A stretch of DNA of 64,000 bases from a virus. The position numbers were made by a program, and so were the translations under genes. Numbering within the stretch: the first letter of the stretch is position 1; the number at the start of each line of letters is the position of its first letter. Below the pieces are notes generated by a model. The model worked only from the letters and a program-made list of their open reading frames with translations. It ran no database searches and was not told the DNA's origin. Positions 42,916 through 51,858 of this stretch are shown here, in pieces. Location of the stretch: positions 1 through 64,000 of the IMG/VR virus record IMGVR_UViG_3300031612_000010, one strand, 5' to 3'.

Positions 42916-43891
42916 TATGGTAAGCGTTAATGATTTTGATATCATTTACATAAGTTACGATGAACCAAACGCAGACGAAAACTATGCAGACTTGCTTGAC
43001 AAGTGTCCGTGGGCTAAGCGTAGTCACGGTGTATGGGGAAGTGATGCATCGCATAAAGCAGCAGCAGCATTATCTGAGACAGATAGATTCATCACCATCG
43101 ATGCTGATAATATTGTAGACCCAAATTTCTTCAATGTCGAATTGGATATGGATAAGATTGGCGACAATGATGTTGTTAGTTGGGCTGGTAAGAATGAAAT
43201 CAACGGTCTGATATATGGCAACGGTGGAATCAAGTGCTGGCCTAAGTCTGTAGTAGAGAATATGCGCACACATGAAGCAGCACCCGACACTGACAAACGC
43301 GCACAAGTAGACTTTTGTTGGAACATCAATTATGTACAAATGAATAATGTATATTGTAATGTAATGAACAATGCGAGTCCGCTTCAAGCATGGCGTGCGG
43401 GATTCCGCGAAGGTGTTAAGATGGGATTAGTCGATGGCGATATCGTAGATCCTGCAAAGTTGAAAGCAACAGTACATAAGAAGAACTATCAACGATTGCT
43501 TACATGGATGTCTGTAGGTGAAGATTCTCTGAACGGCTTGTGGGCGGTGTATGGCGCACGCTTAGGTTGTCATATGACTAACGTACTCAGAACAGAATGG
43601 GATTGGAAAAACGTACGTGACTTTGATTGGTTGACCAATTATTTCAATACTGAGATCTTACCACAGTTTGAAGGTGGCGATCAGTTGTGTATTCGTACTG
43701 GTGGTAAGTGGGATCTAGATAAATTAAAAGCCGACACAATTAGATTGGGTATTGAGTTGCAACGAGAATTGCAATTAGAAATTGCTGACCTTGATGTAAA
43801 TGGTTCTAAGTTTTTCAAGACAGTTCAGATTAATCCAAGTCGATTGGGCGCACAGATTAGAGAAGATCAAGTCATCGACACACTTGAGTAA
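42908..43891 (+). CDS. GT-A-like glycosyltransferase
   Basis: A 327-residue protein with a family-2-like N-terminus: DIIYISYDEPNADENYADLL, then SETDRFITIDADNIVDPNFF with a DxD at 65-67 typical of nucleotide-sugar binding. Other features are WAGKNEINGLIYGNGGIKCW (about 121-140) and an aromatic acceptor region. It resembles a transferase-like protein widespread in T4-like marine phages. It probably glycosylates a phage or host glycan. AGGAGAT lies five bases before the ATG, which overlaps the previous gene by 8 nt. Confidence 0.65.
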   Translation: MTNMVSVNDFDIIYISYDEPNADENYADLLDKCPWAKRSHGVWGSDASHKAAAALSETDRFITIDADNIVDPNFFNVELDMDKIGDNDVVSWAGKNEINGLIYGNGGIKCWPKSVVENMRTHEAAPDTDKRAQVDFCWNINYVQMNNVYCNVMNNASPLQAWRAGFREGVKMGLVDGDIVDPAKLKATVHKKNYQRLLTWMSVGEDSLNGLWAVYGARLGCHMTNVLRTEWDWKNVRDFDWLTNYFNTEILPQFEGGDQLCIRTGGKWDLDKLKADTIRLGIELQRELQLEIADLDVNGSKFFKTVQINPSRLGAQIREDQVIDTLE

Positions 43892-43894
43892 TAT

Positions 43895-44365
43895 ATGATA
43901 AGAGCAATACTAGCCGCTGATACTAATTGGGGTATTGGCAAAGATGGTACAATGCCGTGGCCACATAACTCAGATGATCTTAAATGGTTTAAAGAGTGTA
44001 CTATAGATTCTACTGTGATCATGGGGAGAAAGACGTGGGATTCATTACCATTCAAGCCATTGCCAGACCGACAGAATATTATAATATCAAGAACTTTAAA
44101 TGTTGACACATACTATAACTGTGCTATAATGAGTATTGAAATATTAAAAGAGTTGGGACAACACTCATCTGAGCCTATTTGGATTATTGGTGGTGCACAA
44201 CTCTTAGAAACAATGATACCTTTCATAGATGAAATATGGATTAGTCGCATTGGCGAGGTATATGCATGTGATACATTTTTACCAGAGCAAGCGATTAAAA
44301 AATTGTTCAGATGTACTAATATAGATCACGATACACTAACAATAGAGAAATGGCAGAAGATTTAA
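43895..44365 (+). CDS. frd: dihydrofolate reductase
   Basis: Reduces dihydrofolate to tetrahydrofolate with NADPH, regenerating the cofactor used by thymidylate synthase encoded next. The 156 residues hold the classic motifs: AILAADTNWGIGKDGTMPWP (4-23), DLKWFKECT, VIMGRKTWDSLP (41-52), IISRTL and IWIIGGAQLLE (95-105). Length is typical. It overlaps the thymidylate synthase gene by one base, the same frd-td pairing as in T4. A consensus sigma70 promoter lies inside the gene (44103-44130). Confidence 0.96.
   Translation: MIRAILAADTNWGIGKDGTMPWPHNSDDLKWFKECTIDSTVIMGRKTWDSLPFKPLPDRQNIIISRTLNVDTYYNCAIMSIEILKELGQHSSEPIWIIGGAQLLETMIPFIDEIWISRIGEVYACDTFLPEQAIKKLFRCTNIDHDTLTIEKWQKI
44103..44130 (+). 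promoter_or_regulatory. intragenic sigma70-type promoter before thymidylate synthase
   Basis: TTGACA (44103-44108), 16-base spacer, TATAAT (44125-44130) inside the dihydrofolate reductase gene, about 235 bases before thymidylate synthase. Both hexamers are perfect, but coding constraint could produce it by chance. Confidence 0.4.
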
Positions 44366-45213
44366 TGAAACAATATTTACAATCGCTAAGTGATGTATCA
44401 GAATACGGCGAAGAGAAAACAGATCGTACTGGCACAGGTACAGTTAGTTTGTTTGGACATCAGTCAAGATATAATCTACAAGATGGGTTCCCCGCAGTGA
44501 CTACAAAGAAGTTAGCATGGAAGTCAGTAGTAAGTGAACTACTTTGGTTCTTAGAAGGTAGCACAGACGAGCGAAGATTGGCTGAAATACTACATGGTAC
44601 TCGTGACATCAATAAGAAAACCATCTGGACTGCCAATGCAGACAATCAAGGTGTGGCATTAGGCTACACTAATACAGATACAGTCAAAGATCTTGGTCCT
44701 GTGTATGGCAAGCAGTGGGTAGATTTCGGTGGTGTAAATCAGATTGAATGGGCGATCAACGAGATCAAGACTAATCCAGACAGTAGACGTATCATTGTAA
44801 GCGCATGGAATCCACCTGAGATTGATAAGATGGCATTGCCGCCTTGTCATACATTGTTTCAATTCTATGTAACGAACGGAAAATTAAGTTGTCAGATGTA
44901 TCAGCGTAGTGCTGATATGTTTCTTGGAGTACCCTTCAATATTGCAAGTTATTCATTGTTGGTTCACATCATAGCAAACATTTGTGACTTAGAAGTAGGT
45001 ACGTTCGTGCATACAATTGGTGATGCACATATCTATCAGAACCATGCAACACAAGTAAACGAACAATTGGCACGCACCCCGATGGAGTTGCCAACACTAA
45101 ATATAAGTAAGAAATTCACATCATTATCTGATGTAATAGAATCTTCTGTAGAAGATTATCAATTATTGAATTACTATCCAATGCCTTTCATCAAAGCCCC
45201 AATGGCAGTATAA
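44365..45213 (+). CDS. td: thymidylate synthase
   Basis: Converts dUMP to dTMP with methylene-tetrahydrofolate, supplying precursor for AT-rich phage DNA. The 282 residues, counted from MKQYLQSLSD (matching the T4 Td start MKQY), show DRTGTGTVSLFG (20-31), the catalytic LPPCHTLFQFYV (Cys161), and MYQRSADMFLGVPFNIASY. An upstream in-frame ATG at 44350 is less likely. Unlike T4 td, the frame is uninterrupted, with no group I intron. Coupled to frd and to the next gene by one-base overlaps. Confidence 0.97.
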   Translation: MKQYLQSLSDVSEYGEEKTDRTGTGTVSLFGHQSRYNLQDGFPAVTTKKLAWKSVVSELLWFLEGSTDERRLAEILHGTRDINKKTIWTANADNQGVALGYTNTDTVKDLGPVYGKQWVDFGGVNQIEWAINEIKTNPDSRRIIVSAWNPPEIDKMALPPCHTLFQFYVTNGKLSCQMYQRSADMFLGVPFNIASYSLLVHIIANICDLEVGTFVHTIGDAHIYQNHATQVNEQLARTPMELPTLNISKKFTSLSDVIESSVEDYQLLNYYPMPFIKAPMAV

Positions 45214-45965
45214 TGACTAAATCAAAAGTAGTGGTAGTCTCTGGCGGATTCGACCCGTTGCATAGTGGACACATTGCTATGTTTGAATCAGCAGCATTAC
45301 TAGGCGATCGTCTTGTTGTCACTGTGAATAGTGACGAATGGTTAACTCGTAAAAAAGGTAGACCATTCATGTCGCAAAGCGAACGCATGAATATTATTGA
45401 AAATCTTAAAATGGTTACAATGACAATTGCGTTTGATGATTCAGATGACTCTGCAATAGATGCGTTATTAAAAACAAAAGAAGCATTCCCTACAAGTGAT
45501 ATTATTTTTGCCAATGGTGGCGACAGGACTGTGTATAATATTCCAGAGATGTCGTTATTGGATGTTACATTCGTATTTGGAGTAGGCGGCAACGATAAGA
45601 AGAATAGTTCTAGTAGTATATTGGATGATTGGAACACACACCGAACTGAACGAGATTGGGGTTATTGGCGTGTACTTGATGATAAGAAAACTGTGAAAGT
45701 AAAAGAACTTGTTATCATGCCTGGAAAAAGTTTAAGCAATCAACGACACAAATTCCGTAACGAAACATGGCATGTTATTAAAGGTGAATGTAAAATTCAA
45801 TTTGATGATACTGCAATTACGACCACGGCAACTATGGGTGACATAAATATCATACCTATCATGTCATGGCATCGTGCATACAACGACACTGATGAACCTT
45901 GTCATATTATTGAAATACAATCTGGTGAGCAATGCACCGAAGAAGACATAGAGAGAAAAGAATGA
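45213..45965 (+). CDS. nucleotidyltransferase-cupin fusion
   Basis: A 250-residue two-domain protein. Residues 1-130 are a HIGH-type cytidylyl/adenylyltransferase (VVVVSGGFDPLHSGH, H17 and H20; later GRPFMSQSERMNII), like the sugar-phosphate nucleotidyltransferase half of HldE or TagD. Residues 145-245 are a cupin resembling the C-terminal isomerase-like half of mannose-1-phosphate guanylyltransferases (DWGYWRVLDDKKTVKVKELV, HKFRNETWHVIKGECKI, SWHRAYN, IIEIQSGEQ). It likely activates or isomerises a sugar phosphate. Order and partners differ from the usual ManC fusion. It overlaps the radical SAM gene by 4 nt. Confidence 0.82.
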   Translation: MTKSKVVVVSGGFDPLHSGHIAMFESAALLGDRLVVTVNSDEWLTRKKGRPFMSQSERMNIIENLKMVTMTIAFDDSDDSAIDALLKTKEAFPTSDIIFANGGDRTVYNIPEMSLLDVTFVFGVGGNDKKNSSSSILDDWNTHRTERDWGYWRVLDDKKTVKVKELVIMPGKSLSNQRHKFRNETWHVIKGECKIQFDDTAITTTATMGDINIIPIMSWHRAYNDTDEPCHIIEIQSGEQCTEEDIERKE

Positions 45966-47533
45966 GCAAGCAAATAAAAGATTCAAATTTAGAAATTCAT
46001 CAAAACGGACAAATACATGGTTCGCATGAGAATAAAATTGCAATGCGCGATTTATTAAATGACAAGGGACCTGGATTTTGTTTGGCAAAATGGACACAGG
46101 TAACTATGCACCTTGGTCAGGGATTAACTCATAGTTGTCATCATCCGGTCGCACATAAAATTCCATTAGACGAACTAAAAGATAATCCTAGTGCATTGCA
46201 CAACACTTCATTTAAAAAATCAATTAGAAAGGAAATGCTTAACGGAGATCGTCCAAAGGAGTGTGATTTCTGTTGGCGCATAGAAGATAACACGGGCGAG
46301 TTCAGTGATCGTACATTAAAAAGTTTAGATGCGTATAGTGTACATGATCACGACAATATTGTGGGAATGTCAGGCGATGAAGATGTAATTCCAAAGTATG
46401 TTGAGGTTAGTTTCAGTAATGTATGTAATTTAAAATGCAGTTATTGTGGTCCAAGTTTTAGTAGCAAATGGATTGAAGAAATAAAAACACATGGTGTGTA
46501 TCAGTTGACCAATAGTAATTTTAACAATATTACTGATGTTCAGTATAAAGACAGTGAAGATAATCCATACACTGATGCATTTTGGAAATGGTTCCCCGAA
46601 GCATCTAAGTCTATACACACCCTTAGAGTAACTGGCGGCGAGCCGTTAATGAGTAAGCATACATTTAAGGTAATGGAATATTTGTTAGCGAATCCAAATC
46701 CGAATCTAGACTTTGCAGTGAACAGCAATGCATGTGTTCCAGACAAACTTTGGAAAAAATTCACAGCACTATCAAAGAAATTAACAGACACTAATAGTGT
46801 TAAAAATATGACATTGTTTGTAAGTGCAGAAGCAACTGGCGATCAATGTGACTACAGTAGATATGGCATGAACTGGAATGTGTTTAAAGAAAATGTAGAA
46901 TATTTTTTAGATAATACTGACAATAGTAGAATTACATTTATGTCTGCGTTTAATGTGTTCAGTATACCATCATTCAAGAATTTATTAGAATATGTTTTAT
47001 TTTTAAAACAATCTTACAACGTAAATGGTCTTGTCAGATGGTTTGAAGAATGCGGTCTTGATGTTTCTGCTACTCACAACTCGCTTAAAGCCCCGCTACA
47101 TATAGGTAGACCAGATAAAAAAGTGTCTCGCGTGGGAATTGATATCCCGTATGTAAGACACCCTGAGTTTTTAGATGCAAACATAATTACGTTAGCATTA
47201 GTCCAAGACTATTTGTTTCCTGCTGTTGAATTTATGTATGCAAACACAACTGATTCTGGTTGGAATGATTTAATGGGATTTGAACCAGATGAGTCATTAA
47301 AACTAAGAAGAATTTTAATTGATATTCTGAAAACTATAAAAGATCAAACCGCGTTAGATAACACAACAACTAATCACTCTATATCAATAAAGCGTGTAGA
47401 CTTTGTTAAATTTGTAACAGAGTATGATAGTCGTCGAAATTTAAATTTCTTAGAGACATTCCCAGAGATGACAGAGTTTTTTGAAATATGCAAGTTGGAA
47501 GAAATTAAAAATGCAACCGCTACAGATTCTTAA
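45962..47533 (+). CDS. radical SAM protein (twitch/SPASM-like), copy 1
   Basis: A 523-residue radical SAM enzyme. The 4Fe-4S motif is CNLKCSYC (C155, C159, C162), followed by a GGEP-type LRVTGGEPLM block (about 221-230) that binds SAM. An N-terminal 110-residue region has extra Cys (HSCHHP, ECDFCW) and the pattern seen in phage and bacterial twitch-domain radical SAM proteins of unknown substrate. It could modify a peptide or a sugar. I chose the ATG at 45962, which overlaps the fusion gene by 4 nt, rather than one 10 codons upstream. The C-terminal 200 residues are helical with no recognised domain. Confidence 0.82.
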   Translation: MSKQIKDSNLEIHQNGQIHGSHENKIAMRDLLNDKGPGFCLAKWTQVTMHLGQGLTHSCHHPVAHKIPLDELKDNPSALHNTSFKKSIRKEMLNGDRPKECDFCWRIEDNTGEFSDRTLKSLDAYSVHDHDNIVGMSGDEDVIPKYVEVSFSNVCNLKCSYCGPSFSSKWIEEIKTHGVYQLTNSNFNNITDVQYKDSEDNPYTDAFWKWFPEASKSIHTLRVTGGEPLMSKHTFKVMEYLLANPNPNLDFAVNSNACVPDKLWKKFTALSKKLTDTNSVKNMTLFVSAEATGDQCDYSRYGMNWNVFKENVEYFLDNTDNSRITFMSAFNVFSIPSFKNLLEYVLFLKQSYNVNGLVRWFEECGLDVSATHNSLKAPLHIGRPDKKVSRVGIDIPYVRHPEFLDANIITLALVQDYLFPAVEFMYANTTDSGWNDLMGFEPDESLKLRRILIDILKTIKDQTALDNTTTNHSISIKRVDFVKFVTEYDSRRNLNFLETFPEMTEFFEICKLEEIKNATATDS

Positions 47534-48779
47534 AATACCAAATACAGAATGGTATGATGTTAACACGGGCGATCATTTATATGGTACATCTATTTCAGTC
47601 AATACAGTGTCGTGCGTAAGTGAATCTGATCTAAGTACTAAGATTATTTGGTTTAAACACCACGGCGATTGTAGATCACTTCCCGTGAGTACGATTTATA
47701 ATGGAACAGTGCTAAATTGTATACCTACTGAGTGGATACCATTAATAAACCAAAAAAGAATACATATTGTCATTGATACTATGGAAGAGAGTTGGGGACC
47801 TGTTTATAAAAATACAATTAATCATGTAGAGAGTATTGACTTACATACGATGTTAGAAACAAATGCAGACGAACTCAACATAGATTGTGCTCAGATTACA
47901 TGGTTAACGGGAGACATGAACGCAGAGGAATATTGCAAAGGCAGTAAAATAAATGTAAAAAGTGTTTGTATGTTTTTGTGGAGTTTTGCTAATATTATAG
48001 GAACTAGAGACGATGTGACTACCAGCGCATCTAGTAACATAGATAATTTTATAATATGTCCTAACAGATTTCCAAAAGCACATAGAGGATACACTGTTTC
48101 AAGATTAAAAAAAATGCAAGAACAAAATAACGAATACGCATTTAAACATATTCGTTATAGTTTCCCAAAGGAAATAGATGATTTGCCCGCGTCCACTATT
48201 ATAGATGCGTATAATAAATTAAAGTATAGAAAAGAACAATGGCCCGATTATTTTGACAGAAACAACACATTTGATTGGAATGATATCAAAAAGCATATAT
48301 ATGAACTGCATGATACACTTCCGCGTAAATTAGATGATGTTGATGTTAATACGAATAATTGTGCTGATATACATGCAATAAATAGCATCAGTGAGTATTA
48401 TCACCAAAGTGCCGTTTGTTTAGTTACAGAAACTTGGGCAGAAGGTAGAAAGTTATTTATAAGTGATGCAGTGCTTGCTCCTATACTACACCGCACTCCA
48501 TTTTTATTAATTGGGTGCAGAGGAAGTCTGTCATTTTTACGAAGCAAAGGATTTAAAACATCTGGTGATATCATAGATGAAAGATATGATGACATCGAAG
48601 ATGATGCAGAGCGATGGGACGCTGTATTAACGCAAGTTGAGAAACTAGGAAAAGAACAAACAATTTTTTCTATTAAAGAACAATTAAGAGAAGCATTAGA
48701 TTATAATTTAAATCATATGTTTGACATTGCACCACAAGAAGAACAATTGTTTGAAACATTTTTGAGAGGATTAGTATGA
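47511..48779 (+). CDS. GT-B-like glycosyltransferase, copy 1
   Basis: A 422-residue protein counted from MQPLQILKIPNT; an in-frame ATG 10 codons earlier lies deeper in the previous gene. The C-terminal part (about 300-380) has AVCLVTETWAEGRKLFISDAV, PFLLIGCRGSLSFLRSKGF, DERYDDIEDDAERWDAV, the layout of putative phage transferases where a nucleotide-sugar binding half closes with a TEK/PF.IxG.xGxLxxLxxxGF motif. It shares this block with the 404-residue gene at 50644. N-terminal half is not recognised. Sugar donor and acceptor unknown. Confidence 0.55.
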   Translation: MQPLQILKIPNTEWYDVNTGDHLYGTSISVNTVSCVSESDLSTKIIWFKHHGDCRSLPVSTIYNGTVLNCIPTEWIPLINQKRIHIVIDTMEESWGPVYKNTINHVESIDLHTMLETNADELNIDCAQITWLTGDMNAEEYCKGSKINVKSVCMFLWSFANIIGTRDDVTTSASSNIDNFIICPNRFPKAHRGYTVSRLKKMQEQNNEYAFKHIRYSFPKEIDDLPASTIIDAYNKLKYRKEQWPDYFDRNNTFDWNDIKKHIYELHDTLPRKLDDVDVNTNNCADIHAINSISEYYHQSAVCLVTETWAEGRKLFISDAVLAPILHRTPFLLIGCRGSLSFLRSKGFKTSGDIIDERYDDIEDDAERWDAVLTQVEKLGKEQTIFSIKEQLREALDYNLNHMFDIAPQEEQLFETFLRGLV

Positions 48780-49621
48780 TTTTAATAACTGGAGCAAATG
48801 GCTTCATCGGAAAACGATTGCGCGAATACGTGAAATGCATTACTGTTGATTATGATAACTGTGATTATAATGGTAACTTAAACGACATAGACTTTGTCAA
48901 CACGTTACCTGACGTTGACACCATTATACACTTAGCGGCTTTCAATAGCACAAAGAACTTTTATAGCACACCATTTAGTGTCATAGATAGTATAGTGACT
49001 CCCACAATGAACTTACTCAAGCGTTATCCTACTGCGCACTTTGTGTATGCTAGTAGCAGTGAAGGATACGCTAGTACAGTCAATCAAGGATGGGCTACCA
49101 TACCAACACCAGAAGCAGTTGCACTCACGATAGAAGACATTCAGAATCCTCGCTGGTGTTATGCTAGTGGTAAGATCGCAATGGAGAGTGCAGTTATTAG
49201 CAATAGCATTGAGAACAATAGCACGTATACTATCATACGCTTTCATAACATTTACGGACCTGGGCAATTGAATCATTTTATTCCTGAATTCGTAGATCGT
49301 CTAAAGCAGGGCGATAGTGTTCTATACGGACATAGTGATACAAGAAGTTTCTGTTTCATAGATGATGCATGTGAACTTATTAAGAGAGTGTGCAATACAG
49401 AGAACGAGATAATCAACATTGGTTCAGATGTAGAAACAACTATACTAGATGTGGCACATCAAATAATGGAATTGATGAATATAGATCACACCACACTCAG
49501 ACTAGAAGATGGACAAGAAGGTAGTACGCCTCGCAGAGTACCGGACATTACTAAGTTGCGCGGACTAGTACCGAATTTTGAATACGTTAGTCTAAAAGAC
49601 GGTTTGGAAAAATGTCTATAG
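48776..49621 (+). CDS. NAD-dependent sugar epimerase/dehydratase
   Basis: A 281-residue short-chain dehydrogenase of the extended type. The Rossmann motif is TGANGFIG (5-12), then HLAAFNST, an ASSSEGY region and the catalytic YASGK. FHNIYGPGQ and RSFCFIDDAC are typical of nucleotide-sugar epimerases and dehydratases such as GalE or RmlB. It is shorter than most GalE (about 340). It probably supplies an epimerised or deoxy NDP-sugar for the operon's transferases. Overlaps the previous gene by 4 nt. Confidence 0.88.
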   Translation: MILITGANGFIGKRLREYVKCITVDYDNCDYNGNLNDIDFVNTLPDVDTIIHLAAFNSTKNFYSTPFSVIDSIVTPTMNLLKRYPTAHFVYASSSEGYASTVNQGWATIPTPEAVALTIEDIQNPRWCYASGKIAMESAVISNSIENNSTYTIIRFHNIYGPGQLNHFIPEFVDRLKQGDSVLYGHSDTRSFCFIDDACELIKRVCNTENEIINIGSDVETTILDVAHQIMELMNIDHTTLRLEDGQEGSTPRRVPDITKLRGLVPNFEYVSLKDGLEKCL

Positions 49622-49622
49622 A

Positions 49623-50606
49623 ATGAAAATATACTGGAGCAATGGACAAGTCGCCAATATAGAATTAATCAAAAATGATTTCGTTGAATACTGGCATAGT
49701 ATTGCTGCTCCATTAGAGTCTGCTAATACGCGCATTGAAACATGGCATTGGCATGAGATACCGAATAAGAATGTACCAGATGCACATGATCATGTTATTA
49801 GAAATATAGAGATTGAAAAATTCAATAATAATGTAGATGCGTTAGCGACACAACATGATATACAGTTCCCAGGAAAGATGTATGCTGATCAACCACAGAT
49901 ATTCTTAAATAAAATACATCACTTCATCACACATGGTGCGTTTACCCAATCATGGTGGGATCTACCAAATGCAAGTATATCTGATATGGTGAGTGCAAAA
50001 TATGCGCATTGGAGAGAATACAACTGGGACAATCATCACGGGAGTCATGATTTTGATTTGACCAATAAAGATTCTCAGGAAGTTCTTAGAATATTATTTG
50101 AAATGAACTGTGAAATACATGAGTATGAAGAAACAATTATCTCGCCTAGGAAACAGGAATTACTAGATTGGGGATTTAAGCAAAGCGATGGAGATCATAT
50201 TATACAACGTTGGAGGAATACCGACAATGATTTACGAATGTTCGACACTTATCAGATCGACAATGAGTATAGAAAATATTGTACATTTGATACTGATCCA
50301 GATATATGGTTGCCGTTTAGTGTATTAGGTAAAGAATATTTTACTTGCTGGATGGACATGGATAATCCACTGCCATTTGATATTACAAATATTGATCAGC
50401 ATGCTCATATAGGATTGGAGTGGCAACCAAATAGTTTCACTCTACAAGTACTAGGACATAATAATTTCAAACAATACTTATCTGATCACCATGTGCCACA
50501 CGATGAACGCATAATAGGGAAAATACCATTGGGATACTGTACAAACAAGCATGAATTGGATTTAGACGAAATCAGTCGTAGTTCTATCACTCATATAGAT
50601 ATGTAA
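49623..50606 (+). CDS. unrecognised paralogous family, member A
   Basis: A 327-residue soluble protein, rich in His, Trp and Asp, starting MKIYWSNGQVANIELIKNDF. Near the C-terminus it carries DPDIWLPFSVLGKEYFTCWM, DxDNPLPFDITNID and IGKIPLGYC. The same layout occurs in the 300-residue gene at 55461: DVWLAKRILGKDFRECWLDN, DDPSYEDITNI and IGRIPIGN. The shared pattern W-L-x(4)-LG-K-x(4)-CW-x-D-x-D-x-P-x(3)-DITNI is not one I know. It has abundant His (HWHEIP, DAHDH, DNHHGSHDF), so a metal site is possible. Confidence 0.75.
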   Translation: MKIYWSNGQVANIELIKNDFVEYWHSIAAPLESANTRIETWHWHEIPNKNVPDAHDHVIRNIEIEKFNNNVDALATQHDIQFPGKMYADQPQIFLNKIHHFITHGAFTQSWWDLPNASISDMVSAKYAHWREYNWDNHHGSHDFDLTNKDSQEVLRILFEMNCEIHEYEETIISPRKQELLDWGFKQSDGDHIIQRWRNTDNDLRMFDTYQIDNEYRKYCTFDTDPDIWLPFSVLGKEYFTCWMDMDNPLPFDITNIDQHAHIGLEWQPNSFTLQVLGHNNFKQYLSDHHVPHDERIIGKIPLGYCTNKHELDLDEISRSSITHIDM

Positions 50607-50630
50607 CTAATTAACTACCACTATAATAAT

Positions 50631-50638
50631 CATAAATA
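50631..50638 (+). promoter_or_regulatory. late promoter CATAAATA, five bases before ATG
   Basis: CATAAATA with exactly five bases to the ATG at 50644, in the only sizeable gap (37 bases) of the cargo operon. It predicts a leaderless late transcript for the 404-residue gene; no Shine-Dalgarno sequence is visible. Confidence 0.6.
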
Positions 50639-50643
50639 TATAT

Positions 50644-51858
50644 ATGCAAATATATATAACTGATAGTACCAAAACAACAAACCAATTAACTAAGAATGTA
50701 TCACTAGTAGGCGAAGGTGGAAAGGCAATTACTGCCTTTTTAACAAAAGAGCATATAACTCATACACGTCCTGATACTTTCTATTACTACTATGTATATG
50801 CAGACAATGCCACATTTCTATTGTTAGATGTAATAGGAAATGACGGAATTTCTGAACAACTATACGTACCAACAGAAGTAGCCAATGATGTTAGAACAGG
50901 ACGTTGTAAAATTATACTAGATCATTCGCTTGAAGGATTTCCATCTAGGTATTATAATTCAATTAATTTTCAAAAATTCTTAGGAGAGTTCGCAGATAAT
51001 ACTATTTACTTATCTGGTGACTATATAAGAGGTACTGAACAATTTGTAGATACACAGTATTCTAATTATTGGGAGTTATTATGTTCAAAAATGACGACAC
51101 GTAATACAGTAATGCATTCATACACAGATGCAAAGATTAATATAACCTCTCCTACTAAATTTAAAGCAATATGTAAAAATAGATTAACACGTCCACATCG
51201 GATAGAGATTGTTAAACGCATAAATGATTTAAATTTGCAACACGATATTAACTATAGTTTTGGAATAGTACCACACCACGGCACAGGTTTGAATTTTACA
51301 TTACTAGGTCTTACTCGTGTTATTAATAAAACTGCACGAATATGGAATCATGATGTAAATGAACTGACCGCATGGGTGATAAGACACGGAGAAAAACATT
51401 TATTCCATGAGTACGTTAACCTAGCAGAGAACCAAGCACGCACTGTTACTGATGAATTACTAAATGCACACTTGGATTCGTACTTTGAAATGATTGTCGA
51501 AACAAACTACACAGAACATACTATATTTCATAGTGAAAAAACATTTAAATCAATATCGTGGTTACAGCCATTTGTGATGTTCGCAGAACGATATAGTGTA
51601 CAGGCGCTGCGTGAAATGGGATATGATGTATTTGATGATTTCATAGATCATAGTTATGATAGCATTGCTGATCCTATAGAACGAATGACAGCAACGTTTC
51701 TAGAAGTCACTAGGTTGTGTGATATTAGCCATGATGATTGGTTGAAAATATATACACAGATTACAGATAGATTGGTCAACAATAGGAAACACTTGCTTAC
51801 ATGTGAAGAAAGATCAACTGTATTACTTAACATAAAAAACAATGGAGAATCATGTTAA
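50644..51858 (+). CDS. GT-B-like glycosyltransferase, copy 2
   Basis: A 404-residue protein. The C-terminal block (about 280-345) has MIVETNYTEHTIFHSEKTFK, PFVMFAERYSVQALREMGYD and DHSYDSIADPIERMTATFLE, parallel to the transferase at 47511 (TETWAEGRKLFI..., PFLLIGCRGSLSFLRSKGF, DERYDDIEDDAERW). The SEKTFK motif is the form usually seen in phage-encoded transferases of this kind, so this is the more typical member. The N-terminal part (KNRLTRPHRIEIVKRINDLN) fits the family. Probably a glycosyltransferase; donor and acceptor unknown. Confidence 0.6.
   Translation: MQIYITDSTKTTNQLTKNVSLVGEGGKAITAFLTKEHITHTRPDTFYYYYVYADNATFLLLDVIGNDGISEQLYVPTEVANDVRTGRCKIILDHSLEGFPSRYYNSINFQKFLGEFADNTIYLSGDYIRGTEQFVDTQYSNYWELLCSKMTTRNTVMHSYTDAKINITSPTKFKAICKNRLTRPHRIEIVKRINDLNLQHDINYSFGIVPHHGTGLNFTLLGLTRVINKTARIWNHDVNELTAWVIRHGEKHLFHEYVNLAENQARTVTDELLNAHLDSYFEMIVETNYTEHTIFHSEKTFKSISWLQPFVMFAERYSVQALREMGYDVFDDFIDHSYDSIADPIERMTATFLEVTRLCDISHDDWLKIYTQITDRLVNNRKHLLTCEERSTVLLNIKNNGESC

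Noticed and set aside
44365-45213. Self-splicing intron in thymidylate synthase, as in T4 td
   Set aside because: The reading frame is intact from start to stop with all motifs in order.
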